From contig BDSI01000225.1 of the NCBI GenBank assembly GCA_003117195.1, forward strand, positions 49,642-113,641: a DNA stretch of 64,000 nt, read 5' to 3'. Shown here piece by piece: positions 24,101 to 32,527 of the stretch (positions within the stretch are counted from its first letter, which is position 1; each line of letters opens with the position of its first letter). A program made the position numbers and the translations under genes. The notes beneath the pieces were generated by a model, which ran no database searches, was not told the origin of the DNA, and worked only from the letters and a program-made list of their open reading frames with translations. This DNA is from Eudorina sp. 2006-703-Eu-15 (lineage: Eukaryota > Chlorophyta > Chlorophyceae > Chlamydomonadales > Volvocaceae).

Positions 24101-25080
24101 TGAGCTCGCTCAACAACCTTGCAAGTTGCATCGGAGCGTGTGGCCGCTATGCCGAGGCTGAGCCGATTTACCGGGAGGTGCTGGAGGCGCGTCGGCGGGT
24201 GCTGGGCGCTGAGCACCCGCACACGTTGAGCTCGCTCAACAACCTTGCAAGTTGCATCGGAGCGTGTGGCCGCTATGCCGAGGCTGAGCCGATTTACCGG
24301 GAGGTGCTGGATACGAGTCGGCGGGTGCTGGGCGCTGAGCACCCGGACACGTTGATCTCGCTCAACAACCTTGCAAGTTGCATCAGTGACTGTGGCCGAT
24401 CTGCTGAGGCTGAGCCGATTTACCGGGAGGTGCTGGATACGAGTCGGCGGGTGCTGGGCGCTGAGCACCCGGACACGTTCTTCTCGCTCCACTGCCTTGC
24501 AAGTTGCATCGAAGCGTGTGGCCGCTATGCCGAGGCTGAGCCGATTTTCCGGGAGGTGCTGGAGGCGCGTCGGCGGGTGCTGGGCGCTGAGCACCCGCAC
24601 ACGTTGATCTCGCTCAACAACCTTGCATGTTGCATCAGTGACTGTGGCCGATCTGCTGAGGCTGAGCCGATTTACCGGGAGGTGCTGGAGGCGCGTCGGC
24701 AGATGCTGGGCGCTGAGCACCCGGAAACGTTGACCTCGCTCAACAACCTTGCAAGCTGCATCAGTGACTGTGGCCGATCTGCTGAGGCTGAGCCGATTTA
24801 CCGGGAGGTGCTGGAGGCGCGTCGGCGGGTGCTGGGCGCTGAGCACCCGCACACGTTGAGCTCGCTCAACAACCTTGCAAGTTGCATCGGAGCGTGTGGC
24901 CGCTATGCCGAGGCTGAGCCGATTTACCGGGAGGTGCTGGATACGAGTCGGCGGGTGCTGGGCGCTGAGCACCCGGACACGTTGATCTCGCTCAACAACC
25001 TTGCAAGCTGCATCAAAGCGTGTGGCCGATCTGCTGAGGCTGAGCCGATTTACCGGGAGGTCCTGGAGGCGCGTGGGTAG
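3170..25080 (+). CDS. NLR-like STAND protein: MGC anchor, SAM, helical domain, NB-ARC, TPR array
   Basis: Eleven exons keep one frame for about 1647 aa: 3170-3271, 3360-3461, 3746-4087, 4305-4377, 4573-4763, 5565-5789, 6306-6434, 7016-7627, 20081-20254, 20907-21155 and 22336-25080. The ATG at 3170 gives MGCGSSS, an N-myristoylation and Cys3 palmitoylation pattern. Residues about 30-95 resemble a SAM domain (WDEEEVEHWF, RRGVPEDDAIRI). Residues about 195-390 are helical and resemble MLKL-NTD/HeLo/Rx-N bundles. An EF-hand-like stretch (RADKDTITVFELRKYF) follows near 469. The NTPase shows YLGRDED at 514, P-loop GGMGKS at 540-545, Walker B LMVMDN at 625-630, LLITSRE at 660, a GLPL-like CVPLLLCLVAEGL at 713-725, and MHM at 818-820 where plant NLRs have MHD. 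Sixteen 42-residue TPRs occupy 979-1647. Known STAND proteins switch by nucleotide exchange; an immune or cell-death role here is inference. Confidence 0.85.
8462..8921 (-). repeat. 3' LTR of the chromovirus
   Basis: This 460-bp copy has ends TGTAGCA and TGCTACA that form a 7-bp inverted repeat. It matches 18962-19421 at all but two positions and is flanked on the outer side by the CCTGC target duplication. Confidence 0.97.
8922..8936 (-). other. Polypurine tract of the chromovirus
   Basis: On the minus strand this reads CTGAAGGGGGGGAG directly before the 3' LTR, the expected place for the plus-strand primer. The nested TRIM-like element has an almost identical CTGAAGGGGGGGGG tract. Confidence 0.85.
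8957..10135 (-). CDS. pol: Chromovirus pol, 3' part: integrase core, GPY/F, chromodomain
   Basis: This is the C-terminal part of pol, separated from the upstream part by the DNA transposon. The integrase triad is visible: D in SVSMDLI, D in VSDRDARFTS, and E in HPQTDGQTEHMNR. A GPY/F-type block (YIGPYTVVGN) follows, then a chromodomain (YYMVESIVDHRD, REYLIKWEGYDSSHNTYEP) and a basic tail PKPKRRKKKR that could serve as a nuclear signal. The apparent M start inside the transposon terminal repeat is not native: across one copy of the 3-bp target duplication the frame runs on from CQRNKPTNAK into PGGLLQPLPVP. Chromodomains direct chromovirus integration to marked chromatin. Stop TGA is at 8957-8959, 21 bp before the polypurine tract. 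Confidence 0.95.
   Translation of the reverse strand, partial: KPGGLLQPLPVPSEVWESVSMDLITQLPTNRNGHDAIVVFVDRLSKMTHFAPTHTTATAEDLARLFVATIFRQHGLPKNIVSDRDARFTSNFWKETFRLLGTHLYMSTAYHPQTDGQTEHMNRVLEETLRHYISPTQDDWDEHLPLIEFAINNSKQRSTEATPFSLNGIKQPRIPVDLHLKTNVPAADRYQEVMRKRINKAKQCLLAAQQDQKQHADSRRRPVRYEVGQKVLLSTKNITLKTPGTKKLMPKYIGPYTVVGNIGEAAVRLELPSDSRLHPVFHVSLLKPFREDTNRQPPPPLLVEGEPYYMVESIVDHRDVSVRGGKGKTRREYLIKWEGYDSSHNTYEPETSLRQSTPLSEAIDEYERKLAAKARHPKPSEEPKPKRRKKKR
10136..14035. mobile_element. Non-autonomous DNA transposon nested in chromovirus pol
   Basis: The element is 3900 bp with perfect 30-bp terminal inverted repeats at 10136-10165 and 14006-14035, beginning CCCTACCAACTCATAGGGGG. The 3-bp target duplication CTT is at 10133-10135 and 14036-14038, and removing one copy with the element restores the integrase frame exactly. 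Both subterminal regions (10160-10560 and 13790-14005) are packed with CTGTCA/TGACAG and CTGTTA/AACAGCC words in both orientations, as in CACTA/EnSpm elements. No transposase is recognisable inside, so it is non-autonomous. The superfamily is not certain: 3-bp duplications also occur in PIF/Harbinger, and the ends are not CACTA. Confidence 0.9.
12676..13630 (+). repeat. Diverged internal duplication in the DNA transposon
   Basis: Blocks at 12676-12757 and 13549-13630 share GCGGGGCAACACTACCAA, an AAAGGGAT...CACAGCA block and AGAAGTGGATAAAGCCAAGC in the same order and orientation, with substitutions and indels between. Nearby PyCCCACCCAGACAGACACC-like words also recur. This is an old tandem or segmental duplication within the non-coding interior. 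Confidence 0.7.
14036..16867 (-). CDS. pol: Chromovirus pol, 5' part: Dam-like segment, protease, RT, RNase H, integrase zinc finger
   Basis: Counting from the GTG-coded residue at 16867, residues about 13-105 resemble an N6-adenine (Dam-type) methyltransferase fold, with SPEEF, SYDAACNDNGDN, a WINPPY motif at 66-71 and AVFVVPKW. The retropepsin motif DSGA is at 184-187. Reverse transcriptase shows LDYRALNK, SSLDLQQGYNQI and the catalytic YLDD at 562-565. RNase H begins at FTVWSDAS (about 706-713). The integrase H-H-C-C zinc finger (HRGIDRTKQ...CPQCQRNK) follows. Native coding ends at about 14036, where the DNA transposon interrupts it; the open frame then runs into the transposon to 13970. 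The true N terminus lies further upstream: with the TRIM-like element removed, pol is in the same frame as gag with only a TAG between. Confidence 0.95.
16898..17252 (-). mobile_element. TRIM-like miniature LTR retrotransposon in the gag-pol junction
   Basis: The element is 355 bp with two identical 74-bp terminal repeats (16898-16971 and 17179-17252) starting TG and ending CA. The 5-bp target duplication GTTTC is at 16893-16897 and 17253-17257. On the minus strand the inner edge of the 5' repeat carries a primer-binding-site-like TGGTATCGAGACCGAG (17161-17176), and a polypurine tract CTGAAGGGGGGGGG (about 16977-16990) precedes the 3' repeat. The interior is about 207 bp and non-coding. These are the defining parts of a terminal-repeat retrotransposon in miniature. 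Element plus one duplication is 360 bp, so it does not shift the gag-pol frame. Confidence 0.92.
17312..18910 (-). CDS. gag: Chromovirus Gag polyprotein
   Basis: This intact 532-aa frame forms the particle shell of the element. A charged N-terminal part contains a heptad-like segment (DEIDAKVDRVDAKVDKVAAAQVD) likely to be a coiled coil. The central region is a Ty3-type gag core with WFALLMQYFDL, WLTGKAQEWAAD, FLVQYGDAKRN and YTQRFYDIIRDAKKM. A clear CCHC knuckle is absent; only RCNRCHQMKDPSHSW is seen, with an incomplete Cys/His pattern. The frame ends in TAG at 17312-17314, and the pol frame continues in phase downstream. Start ATG is 51 bp inside the 5' LTR. Confidence 0.93.
   Translation of the reverse strand: MGPKKAPNPSTTSDVLSHFKLTRQAKKEFFSLLLEFNKRLERLRSTKAQKQIALSEEATENGEIPNEPDANAADPDPQMSPSDDNQAKQPPAPDGEQPPRPQTLEQVKELIRNSTTGTTGRLTSLESAAAEQKHRTDEIDAKVDRVDAKVDKVAAAQVDLLEQMRELRDILLSAKESPTKPPNPRKKAIDDAIRQVHDLSVAKSMSPERLKLMALQIALESHMDPEITLRELDEQWEQTLSAMEDENSGPGTSSPHKTARKDEVNKRVIAPPRFTGKKDSQITNTRTWFALLMQYFDLYKMDPLEHFMFWLTGKAQEWAADIFAQHKSGAQPLTRELLEEKFLVQYGDAKRNTAMAARERLHAYEHAMKSDESVPEYTQRFYDIIRDAKKMDVGEKMSWYIKGLVPALRSKCSTDAEGQDWEDFDKLITYATGQEIQWRATKEKNRLAEMEVQAVAPTANKFNKSKRPPSRPSDRSQQEWQKAGKKPRRDNAGEQPQRCNRCHQMKDPSHSWQQQNKICKAKRAGGSDKMEH
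18944..18959 (-). other. Primer-binding site of the chromovirus
   Basis: On the minus strand TGGTATCGAGGGTCAG begins two bases inside the 5' LTR, the expected place for the tRNA primer. The first seven bases match the classical initiator-Met type TGGTATC. The TRIM-like element shares the first ten bases (TGGTATCGAG). Confidence 0.75.
18962..19421 (-). repeat. 5' LTR of the chromovirus
   Basis: The 460-bp partner of 8462-8921 at exactly 10,500 bp offset, with two mismatches. The outer flank CCTGC is the second copy of the target duplication. It should hold the promoter driving minus-strand transcription, antisense to the host intron. Confidence 0.97.
23071..25080 (+). repeat. Coding tandem array of 16 near-identical 126-bp TPR units
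   Basis: The unit is 42 codons of kinesin-light-chain type, reading GAEHPxTLSSLNNLASCI then CGRSAEAEPIYREVLEARRRVL. Copies differ mainly at a few two- or three-state positions: D, H or E after GAEHP; LNNLAS versus LHCLAV or LHCLAC; ISDCGRS versus IGACGRY; and VLEARRRVL versus VLDTSRRVL. These states are reshuffled between units instead of diverging gradually, which points to unequal crossing-over or gene conversion. The last unit stops at 39 residues with TAG at 25078-25080. The array is also open on the opposite strand, which is a by-product of a stop-free repeat unit. Confidence 0.97.
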
Positions 25081-25345
25081 TGCTGATTGGGCGTTCATCA
25101 TCGGGCAGCTACACAGAGCACCCTGCCACACTGAGCTCGCTCATCAGCAACATTGCATCAAAGCAAGTGGCCGCCACACTGAGGCTGTATGTGTCAGGAC
25201 TTCAGGTAGGATGCGCTGCAAGCGCGTCGGCGGGTTTTGTGTGCTTGCCGCCCGCTTACGTTCATTACATTATATATACTGCCTAGGGTTTCTAGCAAAC
25301 GTCAATAAGGACCCTACTCGACAGTCTGTCCGCCTTTATGCGTAG
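25081..25345 (+). pseudogene. Decayed 17th TPR unit beyond the stop
   Basis: After the TAG at 25078-25080 the sequence still aligns with the repeat consensus: AGCACCC, TGAGCTCGCTCA, CATTGCATCAAAGC, GTGGCCGC, GAGGCTG and finally GCGCGTCGGCGGGT appear in the right order, with small indels and substitutions that break the frame. The array was therefore longer and has been truncated by the stop or by decay of its last unit. The rest of the interval is probably 3' UTR. Confidence 0.75.
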
Positions 25346-25534
25346 TTTCTGAGGAGTTAGGCTTACACAAATTGACCTTCCTAGACCTTGGGGCGGACAG
25401 GGCCCTGTTAGGTCTTGAGATGTGCCATCGGTGGGTGCGTGACCGTTTGCCATTTATCAATGGCTGACAGTATGTTAGGCTAGAAATCGCGGTCTGCAGT
25501 ATCGCTGGCACGCCCTGGCACGCCTGCGGTTTTA

Positions 25535-25539
25535 TGTAA
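25535..25539 (+). other. Candidate TGTAA poly(A) signal for the NLR-like gene
   Basis: TGTAA, the usual chlorophycean poly(A) signal, occurs 455 bp after the stop codon in the expected orientation. It lies just before the LINE remnant. Assignment is by position only. Confidence 0.3.
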
Positions 25540-25579
25540 TCCCCTGGTCGGTAGCAACGCCAGCCATGCTTTATTACTC

Positions 25580-26909
25580 ATGGCAGCCATCAGAACTTGG
25601 GAATCACGTCGCCCGCGCGCTGGACCAATCAGTACAACTATTGGGGGCACGCCCCGCGAGCGGAAGCGGCTCATGGAGGCCGGGTACCGGTTAGGCGGGG
25701 CGGGGATGCGGGTACTAGCCGGCAGCGAAACTGCGCGCTATCTCGGACTGCACTACGGCCCTGGTACGAACTTCGCAGCCTGCACCAAGCAGCTGCTCGC
25801 GGCAGGGAAGCAGGCCACGTTTGGCCTTAGCGCGCTCTGAGAGTTACTATCCCTAAAATTTGCATGTCCCTACATAACACGCTCGTTGTACCGGTGTTTT
25901 CGTACGGGGCGAAAATTTAGGGACCCGATTTCATTATGTGACTTTCGAAGGTGCTATGGCTAACCCAATGGTCCAGGAGCAGCGGTCGTACATGCGCTCC
26001 ATGGTAGGGGCGAGAACCCCGACCATGGTCTCTCTGTACCGTGAGCTGTCGCAGCGGCCGCTCCAGTTCCATTGGGCGAACCTTGTGCTGAGGTTTTGGA
26101 ACTCGATAGTTTAGAGGCCGGGAACATTGTGCCATAGGGCCTTTGTTGCCGACCTAGAGCTGGCGCTGGGGGGTGTCGCTGAGTGCTGGGCGAGCAAAGT
26201 CGTAACTTTCCTCACCAGCCTAGGAGCGGAACCCCCCACCGGGTTGCACGGTGATGACCTCGTAGCACACTACGCCACCACTAAGTTGCCCGTGGGAAGC
26301 ACACTCAGGGAATTTGCGAAGCGGCTGGACGCGTGTTGGCACCGTTCGGACACCCTGGGTGACCCCCGTGCCTTCCCTAGCGGGGCAACCGGCGTCAAGG
26401 CATACCGCTATCAAAACTGGATGGGGGCGCCCCCGTCCAAGGGCGCGTGTTGCAAGTGGCTGGTGCACACCGAAGTTGCGTTACCCCAGCGTTTACATCG
26501 AGTGCTCATGCGTTTCCGGTTAGGCTGTTGGGAGTTAGAGGTCAACCGGCCCAATGGCCGAGAGCGCGCCGCGCGTACCTGCAGGCTTTGTGACTGTGGA
26601 GCGGTCGAGGACGAATTGCATGTGTTCACGGAATGCCCGGCTTACGATAGCACACGGGCTAAGTATAACGGTGACCTCGTGTTCCAAAGGCGCGACATGC
26701 GCACCATTATGACCGAGGCACCACCTCTGGCATTGGCCAAGTTCCTCTCGGAATTGTGGGAGGTCAGGCACGTTGCGTTAAGGCGCTTCGCGCTAAAGCG
26801 GACGAGGGAGGACGAAGACTGTCCTCCGCGCACCCGCATCAACAACAATTTATCGTCCATGGCCCCCCCGGCTTTTACGGACACCCCCGCACGTGTGCGG
26901 AACTTGTGA
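25580..26909 (+). pseudogene. Decayed 3' end of a LINE-type retrotransposon
   Basis: The frame at 25580-25840 ends a reverse transcriptase (MRVLAGSETARYLGLHYGPG, then a KQLLAAGKQATFGLSAL helix). After about 280 bp with stops and frame changes, the frame at 26127-26909 gives the post-RT region with a C-terminal zinc-type motif CRLCDCGAVEDELHVFTECPAY, typical of L1-like ORF2 ends. Everything upstream (endonuclease and most of the RT) is missing, so this is a 5'-truncated, mutated copy. No poly(A) tail or target duplication was recognised. Confidence 0.75.
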
Positions 26910-28262
26910 CTAGTAACTATCAGACCGCAAGCATATGATGAAATGGCGCGGCTAGCTAGCGCGGCATGCTTTATTCCGGAAGTTGGACACGCACGTCTTT
27001 AATATATCATCGCCTGAACAGGCTCGCTCGTAGGCCGTTACAATCACGTGGTGTGTTCAACAGCCAGCATTGCGCTTCGCAGCACACCTTACTCCAGCTG
27101 AATGAATGAACGTTACAGCTGGCATCGATCGTTCAAGCCATCACGTATCCAGGCACACCACTTAAGAAAAAAAGCGCCAAAATGACCCTAAATGACAGCG
27201 CTCTGATGGCGGCTTCTTCTCTGCGGCCTTGCCTTTCCCCTTAGGTTTGGGACATTGGAAGTGGTACCATCATCCACGTATACACACGGGGCGTCATACA
27301 TAAGGGTGCTGCGTGCACATCGCAAGTTAGTACACCACCTTGCCTGCTGCCGACAAACAAACACGCACGATGATCTGCACAGCAGCACCTCGGGATCGCG
27401 GCTCATGCAGACAGCAGGCCGCTCGCTTTACGTGACCGACCACAAGGCACCCCCATCCCCTTCTGGTTCGGTCATAATGTACGTACCTGCTTGACCTCAC
27501 TGCGTGCAGCAGCGTTTATACCCGTCTACCCCTACCCACATGTACCCCTACCCACATGTCTACCTGCTGTACGTATAAGTATGCCGGTTCCTACCCTTAC
27601 CCCCATCTCCTTGTGCTACCCCCGTCCCTAGCCTCAGTTTCACCCGCCGTACATACATGCAGGTGACGTTCGTACGTCCTGCATCGCCTGCACCAAGGTA
27701 GGCCTGTGATAGGGTCAAGCGTTGTACACCTAATATTCGTCAAGTATCGACAGTAAATTGTCAACAGTACAGTATCAAACACATTGCGTGGTTCCCGCAA
27801 TCTCACCCAGCCATACCCCTCAGCATACTACGGACGACGGTACTGCATTTGATGGCAGCCGCCGACCTATCTAGCCACCGAACGACCCAACGCACGACCC
27901 AATCGATCAACGACCCTCTACCACGAGCGACTCATGCAGACCGCACACGAGAACGCCACGACGTCTGCATCCACGTACTCGCGTGCGAAAAAACAAGCGA
28001 GTTCCACCAACAGCCCTCCCTCACCAACGCAGTGTGTGGACTTACTCGCCTTGCCTCCGGTTGCAACCGCCGGATCGAATCCGTGTCTGTGGTACGGTCC
28101 CGGCATCAAGAAACCCCATGTAGGCGCCTGACCACTTCTGCAGCGCCGGTCCCAAAGGAGTCCGTCGCACCATCGAATGCTGGTCCCCGAAATCTCCAAC
28201 CGGCTCCCCCCGTCGCCCCGGGCTGAAAGGGCTCCCCATATATATGTCTCGTCCTGGGCCAC
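26910..28262. other. Intergenic region without a supported gene
   Basis: This holds the likely tail of the LINE copy, a copy of the AATGAATGAACGTTACAGC dispersed repeat at 27101-27119, a short CTACCC-rich tract near 27520-27560 and the probable 3' UTR of the minus-strand gene that ends at 28263. Open frames here are short, overlap in several phases and show no recognisable motif. Confidence 0.45.
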
Positions 28263-31200
28263 TTAATCCTGCTGCGGCGGCCGCTGCATCATGGTCATGG
28301 TCCGCACCAGCTGCCCGAAAGCCCCTCCTCCTCCCCCGCCGCCTCCGGCCCCACCTCCTCCCGATCCCCCCACCAGCACACCGCCAAAGGACGCCGAGTG
28401 ATTCAACCCCGTGCCCCCTCCCGCCCCGCCGCCACCGCTGCCGACCAAGCCGCTGCCCGCAGCCACCGCCGCGTTCGCCGCCGCCACCATCCCTACCGTC
28501 GGCGCCGCCACCGCGCCCGACATCGAGACATTTGTGGATCCGCCGCCTCCAGGGCCCCCCGGCTGGCCGGGGTAGCCCGGCTGCTGCTGCTGCCCCGGCT
28601 GCCCGTTGGGCGCTGTGAATCCCAGCATGGGGCCGTACAAGATGTACCGCTTGAGCAGGGCCAGGGAGTTGAACTGGTCGTCTGCCGCCAGGCCGAAGGA
28701 CTCGGGGGCCAGCACGCCGCGGGGGGCGGGCCGGCGGTCGGCTCGGTAGGAGCGCTCGGCGGGCATGAGGCCGAGTGCCTCGCTGGCCTGGGGGTCGGCT
28801 CGGAGGGTCTGGAGGCTCTCTCTGTGGGCGTGAAGGTGTGGGGATGGCGAGGGAGCGGGGGGTTTAGCTGGGTAAGGGGCTGGGCATTTCAAGCCAGGCC
28901 AAGGAGCAGCGGACAGGGCCCCACCTACAGGCCCACACTCCAGGCCCGGCACCCGCTGTGTCATGAATTACTATCGGGCCACCCGTCGGCCCTGTGATTA
29001 CCGGCGGAGCTGTTACTTCCACCGCCCCCGCTTTTGTGGTGCTTTTTCCAGATAAAACTCTTCAGTTGCTAAATGTTCTTTGCCCTGCCAATCATGGAAT
29101 CTTGTTTGCCACTCATTGTGTATTTCTTTCCGCCCCCGCCCCTGCCAGCCAGCACGCAACCCTGACCCTGCCAGCAAGCCATCCACCACCCGCCCCCGCC
29201 CCTCCGACCCACTTGAGCCCGTTGACGTCCACCCCCTTGGCAGCCGCCATGCTGCGGAAGGCCTTGGACAGCTTGGAGCGGGCGGAGGGCTTGGAGGGGA
29301 GTGGAGCGGAGTGGTGCGGAGGGGGGGGGGCGAGTGTGGGAGGAAGAGCGTGAGGAACGGATGAGCCGGGTGCTGAGGCGGGGCGGGTTATGCATGGGAT
29401 ACAAAGGATCAAGGTAGCGCCCAACCCAAATCCCTGCATCCCTCTCACCACGTACCCGAACCACCAACTGTCAACCTCCCCATGATCGTTTCTCCTAAGC
29501 TTCAGACCGCTCGCATGCATTATACCGAACGTCCTACGCCTCCCCGATCCCTTCGCCAGTATACTTATTCGCCAAGGGATCGATGCTGGGTGCGACCAGG
29601 TTCGTTCTGCGCTTGCGTTTCACCTTGAACCTCGCTCCTTTCCATTCACACACACCCCGCCGCCAGCCCTCCTCACCTTGTCCGCCCGCGCCAGGTTGTC
29701 AAACATGTTCTTTCGCTCCAGGGGGTCCTTCACCTTGGCGCGCGCGACGATGGGCGAGGAGATGTACTGCGAGATGAGCGGCGAGTTGGTGACGGAGGCG
29801 ACCTGCACCGACAGGCTGGGCGGCTTGGCGTAGAGCGAGGAGAGCATCTTGGCGTTGAGCGCCCGGTTGGTGGTCTCGTGCTTCAGGGAGTACAGCTCCT
29901 TGACGCCAAGCGTGTCCACAGACCTGGGTGCATGTACGGAAACATAATAAGGCCCCCGGGGACGTGGTGTGGCATTGTAAGGCCCGCGGGGTAGGTGAGG
30001 AGATGTATGGCGCACTAGGGGGAGCCGGTTGCATTGGTGAGGTCGGTGTGCGTATGGTGTGTGATGGATGCGCGTTGGCCCCACGCACCCTCTCCAGCCT
30101 GTCTGCGTCTTGACCTCCACACACCCTAGAGTCCTCGCACCTGGGCGGCTCGTACTTCCGCTGGTTCGCGTTGAAGTGTCGCGACCTGAACAGCGCCCCG
30201 ATCTCTCCCTCGATCTCCGCCCGCCGACTGGCCGCCAGCTCCGCCGCCAGGCTGCCCGCGCTGCCGTCGGAGCCCGCAGCGCCCGCGGCGGCGGCGGCGG
30301 CCGCAGCGGCTGCTGCCGCCGCTGCGGCGGCCGCCGCCGCCGCCGTGGCGGGCTGCGCCGTCGGCCCCGCGGGCGCTGCGGGCCCCGACGGCATCTGCCC
30401 CGTCATCTTGGGGGAGCAAAATGCATCGCACAGAATATTAACAAGCGTGTCGTACAGGCATTCGAAGAACATGCGATCCTGCTGCTGCTTGTCGTACGAA
30501 CTGTACTTCAAGATGATCTGCGAGTAGATGGGACTGAGCTCCAGCCGCTGCTGCTCCATTTCCTAAGACGAGGAGGTAGGACGGGGAACAGAGTCGGGGA
30601 GGTCAGGTGCGTATGGGTGCTTTGTCCCGGCAGCAGGTCCCGGTTTCGGAGCTTCTTCACCAGTCTCGTGTCATAGCTCTCTCGGGAAACGACCGCATTG
30701 CGGGGGCAGACGTCCCCTGCCCCCGTGAATTACGTCGAAGGATATACGAGGCGGGCACCTGTTCTGAAACACACTGGGATCTGTGGCGCCCAGCTTTGCG
30801 CTCGTCCGCATTGCTGCGCGTCGGGTCCCGGCAGCAATACCAATGGCGTCCCTCTACAGACTTGCCGTCTTCAATTTGCAGACGGAGCTGCCTATCCAGC
30901 CCCCCCTCCGCCGCCCTGTTAACCCATTACTCCATATCCCCGTGCTAGAGATCTTCACACCTAAACCGCGGCGCACGGACCCACGGGTTTTAGCACCCGC
31001 GGCTGCAAGTCTAGCTCTGCTTCAACCTGTCTGCCTAACAGACAGGCTAGAGCCCCGTCCAGACCCTGGGAGTCCCACAGCCCCGGCCCCTCGGCTCCTC
31101 CATCCCCCTCCATCCCCCGCCGCCCGACCCACCTCCTCCAACTCCAGCAGCCGCTGCGCCACCGCGTAGGGGTTGTAGCCCTCCATGTGCTGCTTGCGGG

Positions 31201-32365
31201 CCTTATCCATGGCCTTCACGACCCAGCTGCGAGGCGGGGCGGCAGTACACGGATTGGCACCGTTGGGGCCGGCACACCACAGAATAGCGGACAGGGACGG
31301 GGGTGTAGGGGAAACGGTTGGGGTGTGGGCCGCGTTGGAGTCAGATCACTAGATAGGGGGGAGAGGACCATTCGTTGTGAACCAAATGGAAGGACAAGCA
31401 CGAGCTTCAAACGGGTAGAGCCACCGATTATACACACACCCCGGCAGGTTAACTGGCAAGCATCATGCATCTGGGTGGCTTGGGCATGTATCATTCTCCA
31501 CCCCATGACATTCACAGGATGTATTAGTCCCCTACCCGCATGCCAGGTGAACTACCCCGCCGCCGCCTGTCCCACGCCTCCCCTGGAGCCACTCACTCGT
31601 GCATGAAGCGCGACGTGAAGTACAGTAGGCAGGCGTTGAGGAGACTGTCGTACAGTGGCCCCGCGAAGAACTTCTTGAAGGGTGTGGGCGTGCGGTCGTC
31701 CAGCAGCTTCATGACACGCGCCTTGCTGTTGCCCAAGTTGAACCTGCGCGGGGTCGGTCGGTCAAGGGGGTGGCGGACGGATGGGGCCCATAAAATAAAA
31801 GGACGGGGACCGGGTCCAAGCGGGGCCAGGGGGACAGGGAGCCAGCTTGGGATTGCGAGCCATGGGGGCCTGACGGCCACTACACGAAGCCGTCAGGGCG
31901 GCGGGCTGGCATGGGGGCATGGGTGCAGGCGCTGTCGGCCCCAGGTGTGTGCCTCCCACCTCCGGTGAGAATAACGGACCGGGTCAGGCCACGAAGGAAG
32001 AGCAGGAGGCCACGGCAAGGCTGACATGCACGTGGGGATTGTGCGTTGGCCGGTCAGGGGGTAGTATCAGTAAAGCAGGTGTTTTGAGGTGCCTGCCGAC
32101 GACGCTGTACAGCGATGGCTGGTTGGGGTTTCGGCGGCTGTAGCTGCACCAGCTCATATTATGTGCAACTCAGGAGCGTGGCTGCAGTGGCATCGCAGCC
32201 CAAGGCGACGAGATCAAGTCGGGCAAGAGGAGGAGGGCCAGCAGCTGTTCGAGAGCGGGGACTCCGGACGGCGGCAGCTCCGTGCGGTTTGCGCGTGGGC
32301 CCTGGGTGTGCCCGGACTTACTCGAGGTCATTGTGGGTCTTGCGTGCATTTCCAGTAATTGGCAT
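28263..32365 (-). CDS. Unrecognised 529-aa protein with conserved-looking helical N-terminus
   Basis: Seven exons on the minus strand keep frame: 32365-32322, 31743-31597, 31226-31133, 30562-30141, 29923-29677, 29289-29213 and 28821-28263. The protein starts MPITGNARKTHNDLEF. Residues 1-150 are dense, mostly helical and low in simple sequence (LDDRTPTPFKKFFAGP, YNPYAVAQRLLELEEEMEQQ, DRMFFECLYDTLVNILCDAF), which suggests a real conserved domain. An Ala-rich run encoded at about 30287-30345 follows, then a second ordered block (SVDTLGVKELYSLKHETTNR), and a Gly-rich tail. I do not recognise the family and assign no function. The acceptor of exon 6 (29289) is the least certain; acceptors 18 or 27 nt further in also keep frame. 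It is head-to-head with the WNK gene. Confidence 0.75.
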
Positions 32366-32527
32366 GCTGACGCTGCCATGGGCGCGATCCTTTCCAACGC
32401 TCCCTGCCTTGTAAGTTGAGCTCGGCGACCCGGCCCGACCAACTGAGACGGATGGCAACAAGCTTGCCATTTGGCCCTCTGGCCGCGGGCTAACGCCCGC
32501 AGAGCTTAATACGACGCAGGTCCCATA

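Noticed and set aside
23053..25131. 692-codon minus-strand open frame through the TPR array
   Set aside because: A stop-free 126-bp unit keeps the opposite strand open by repetition. The encoded 42-residue repeat resembles no known family and the plus strand is a clear TPR.
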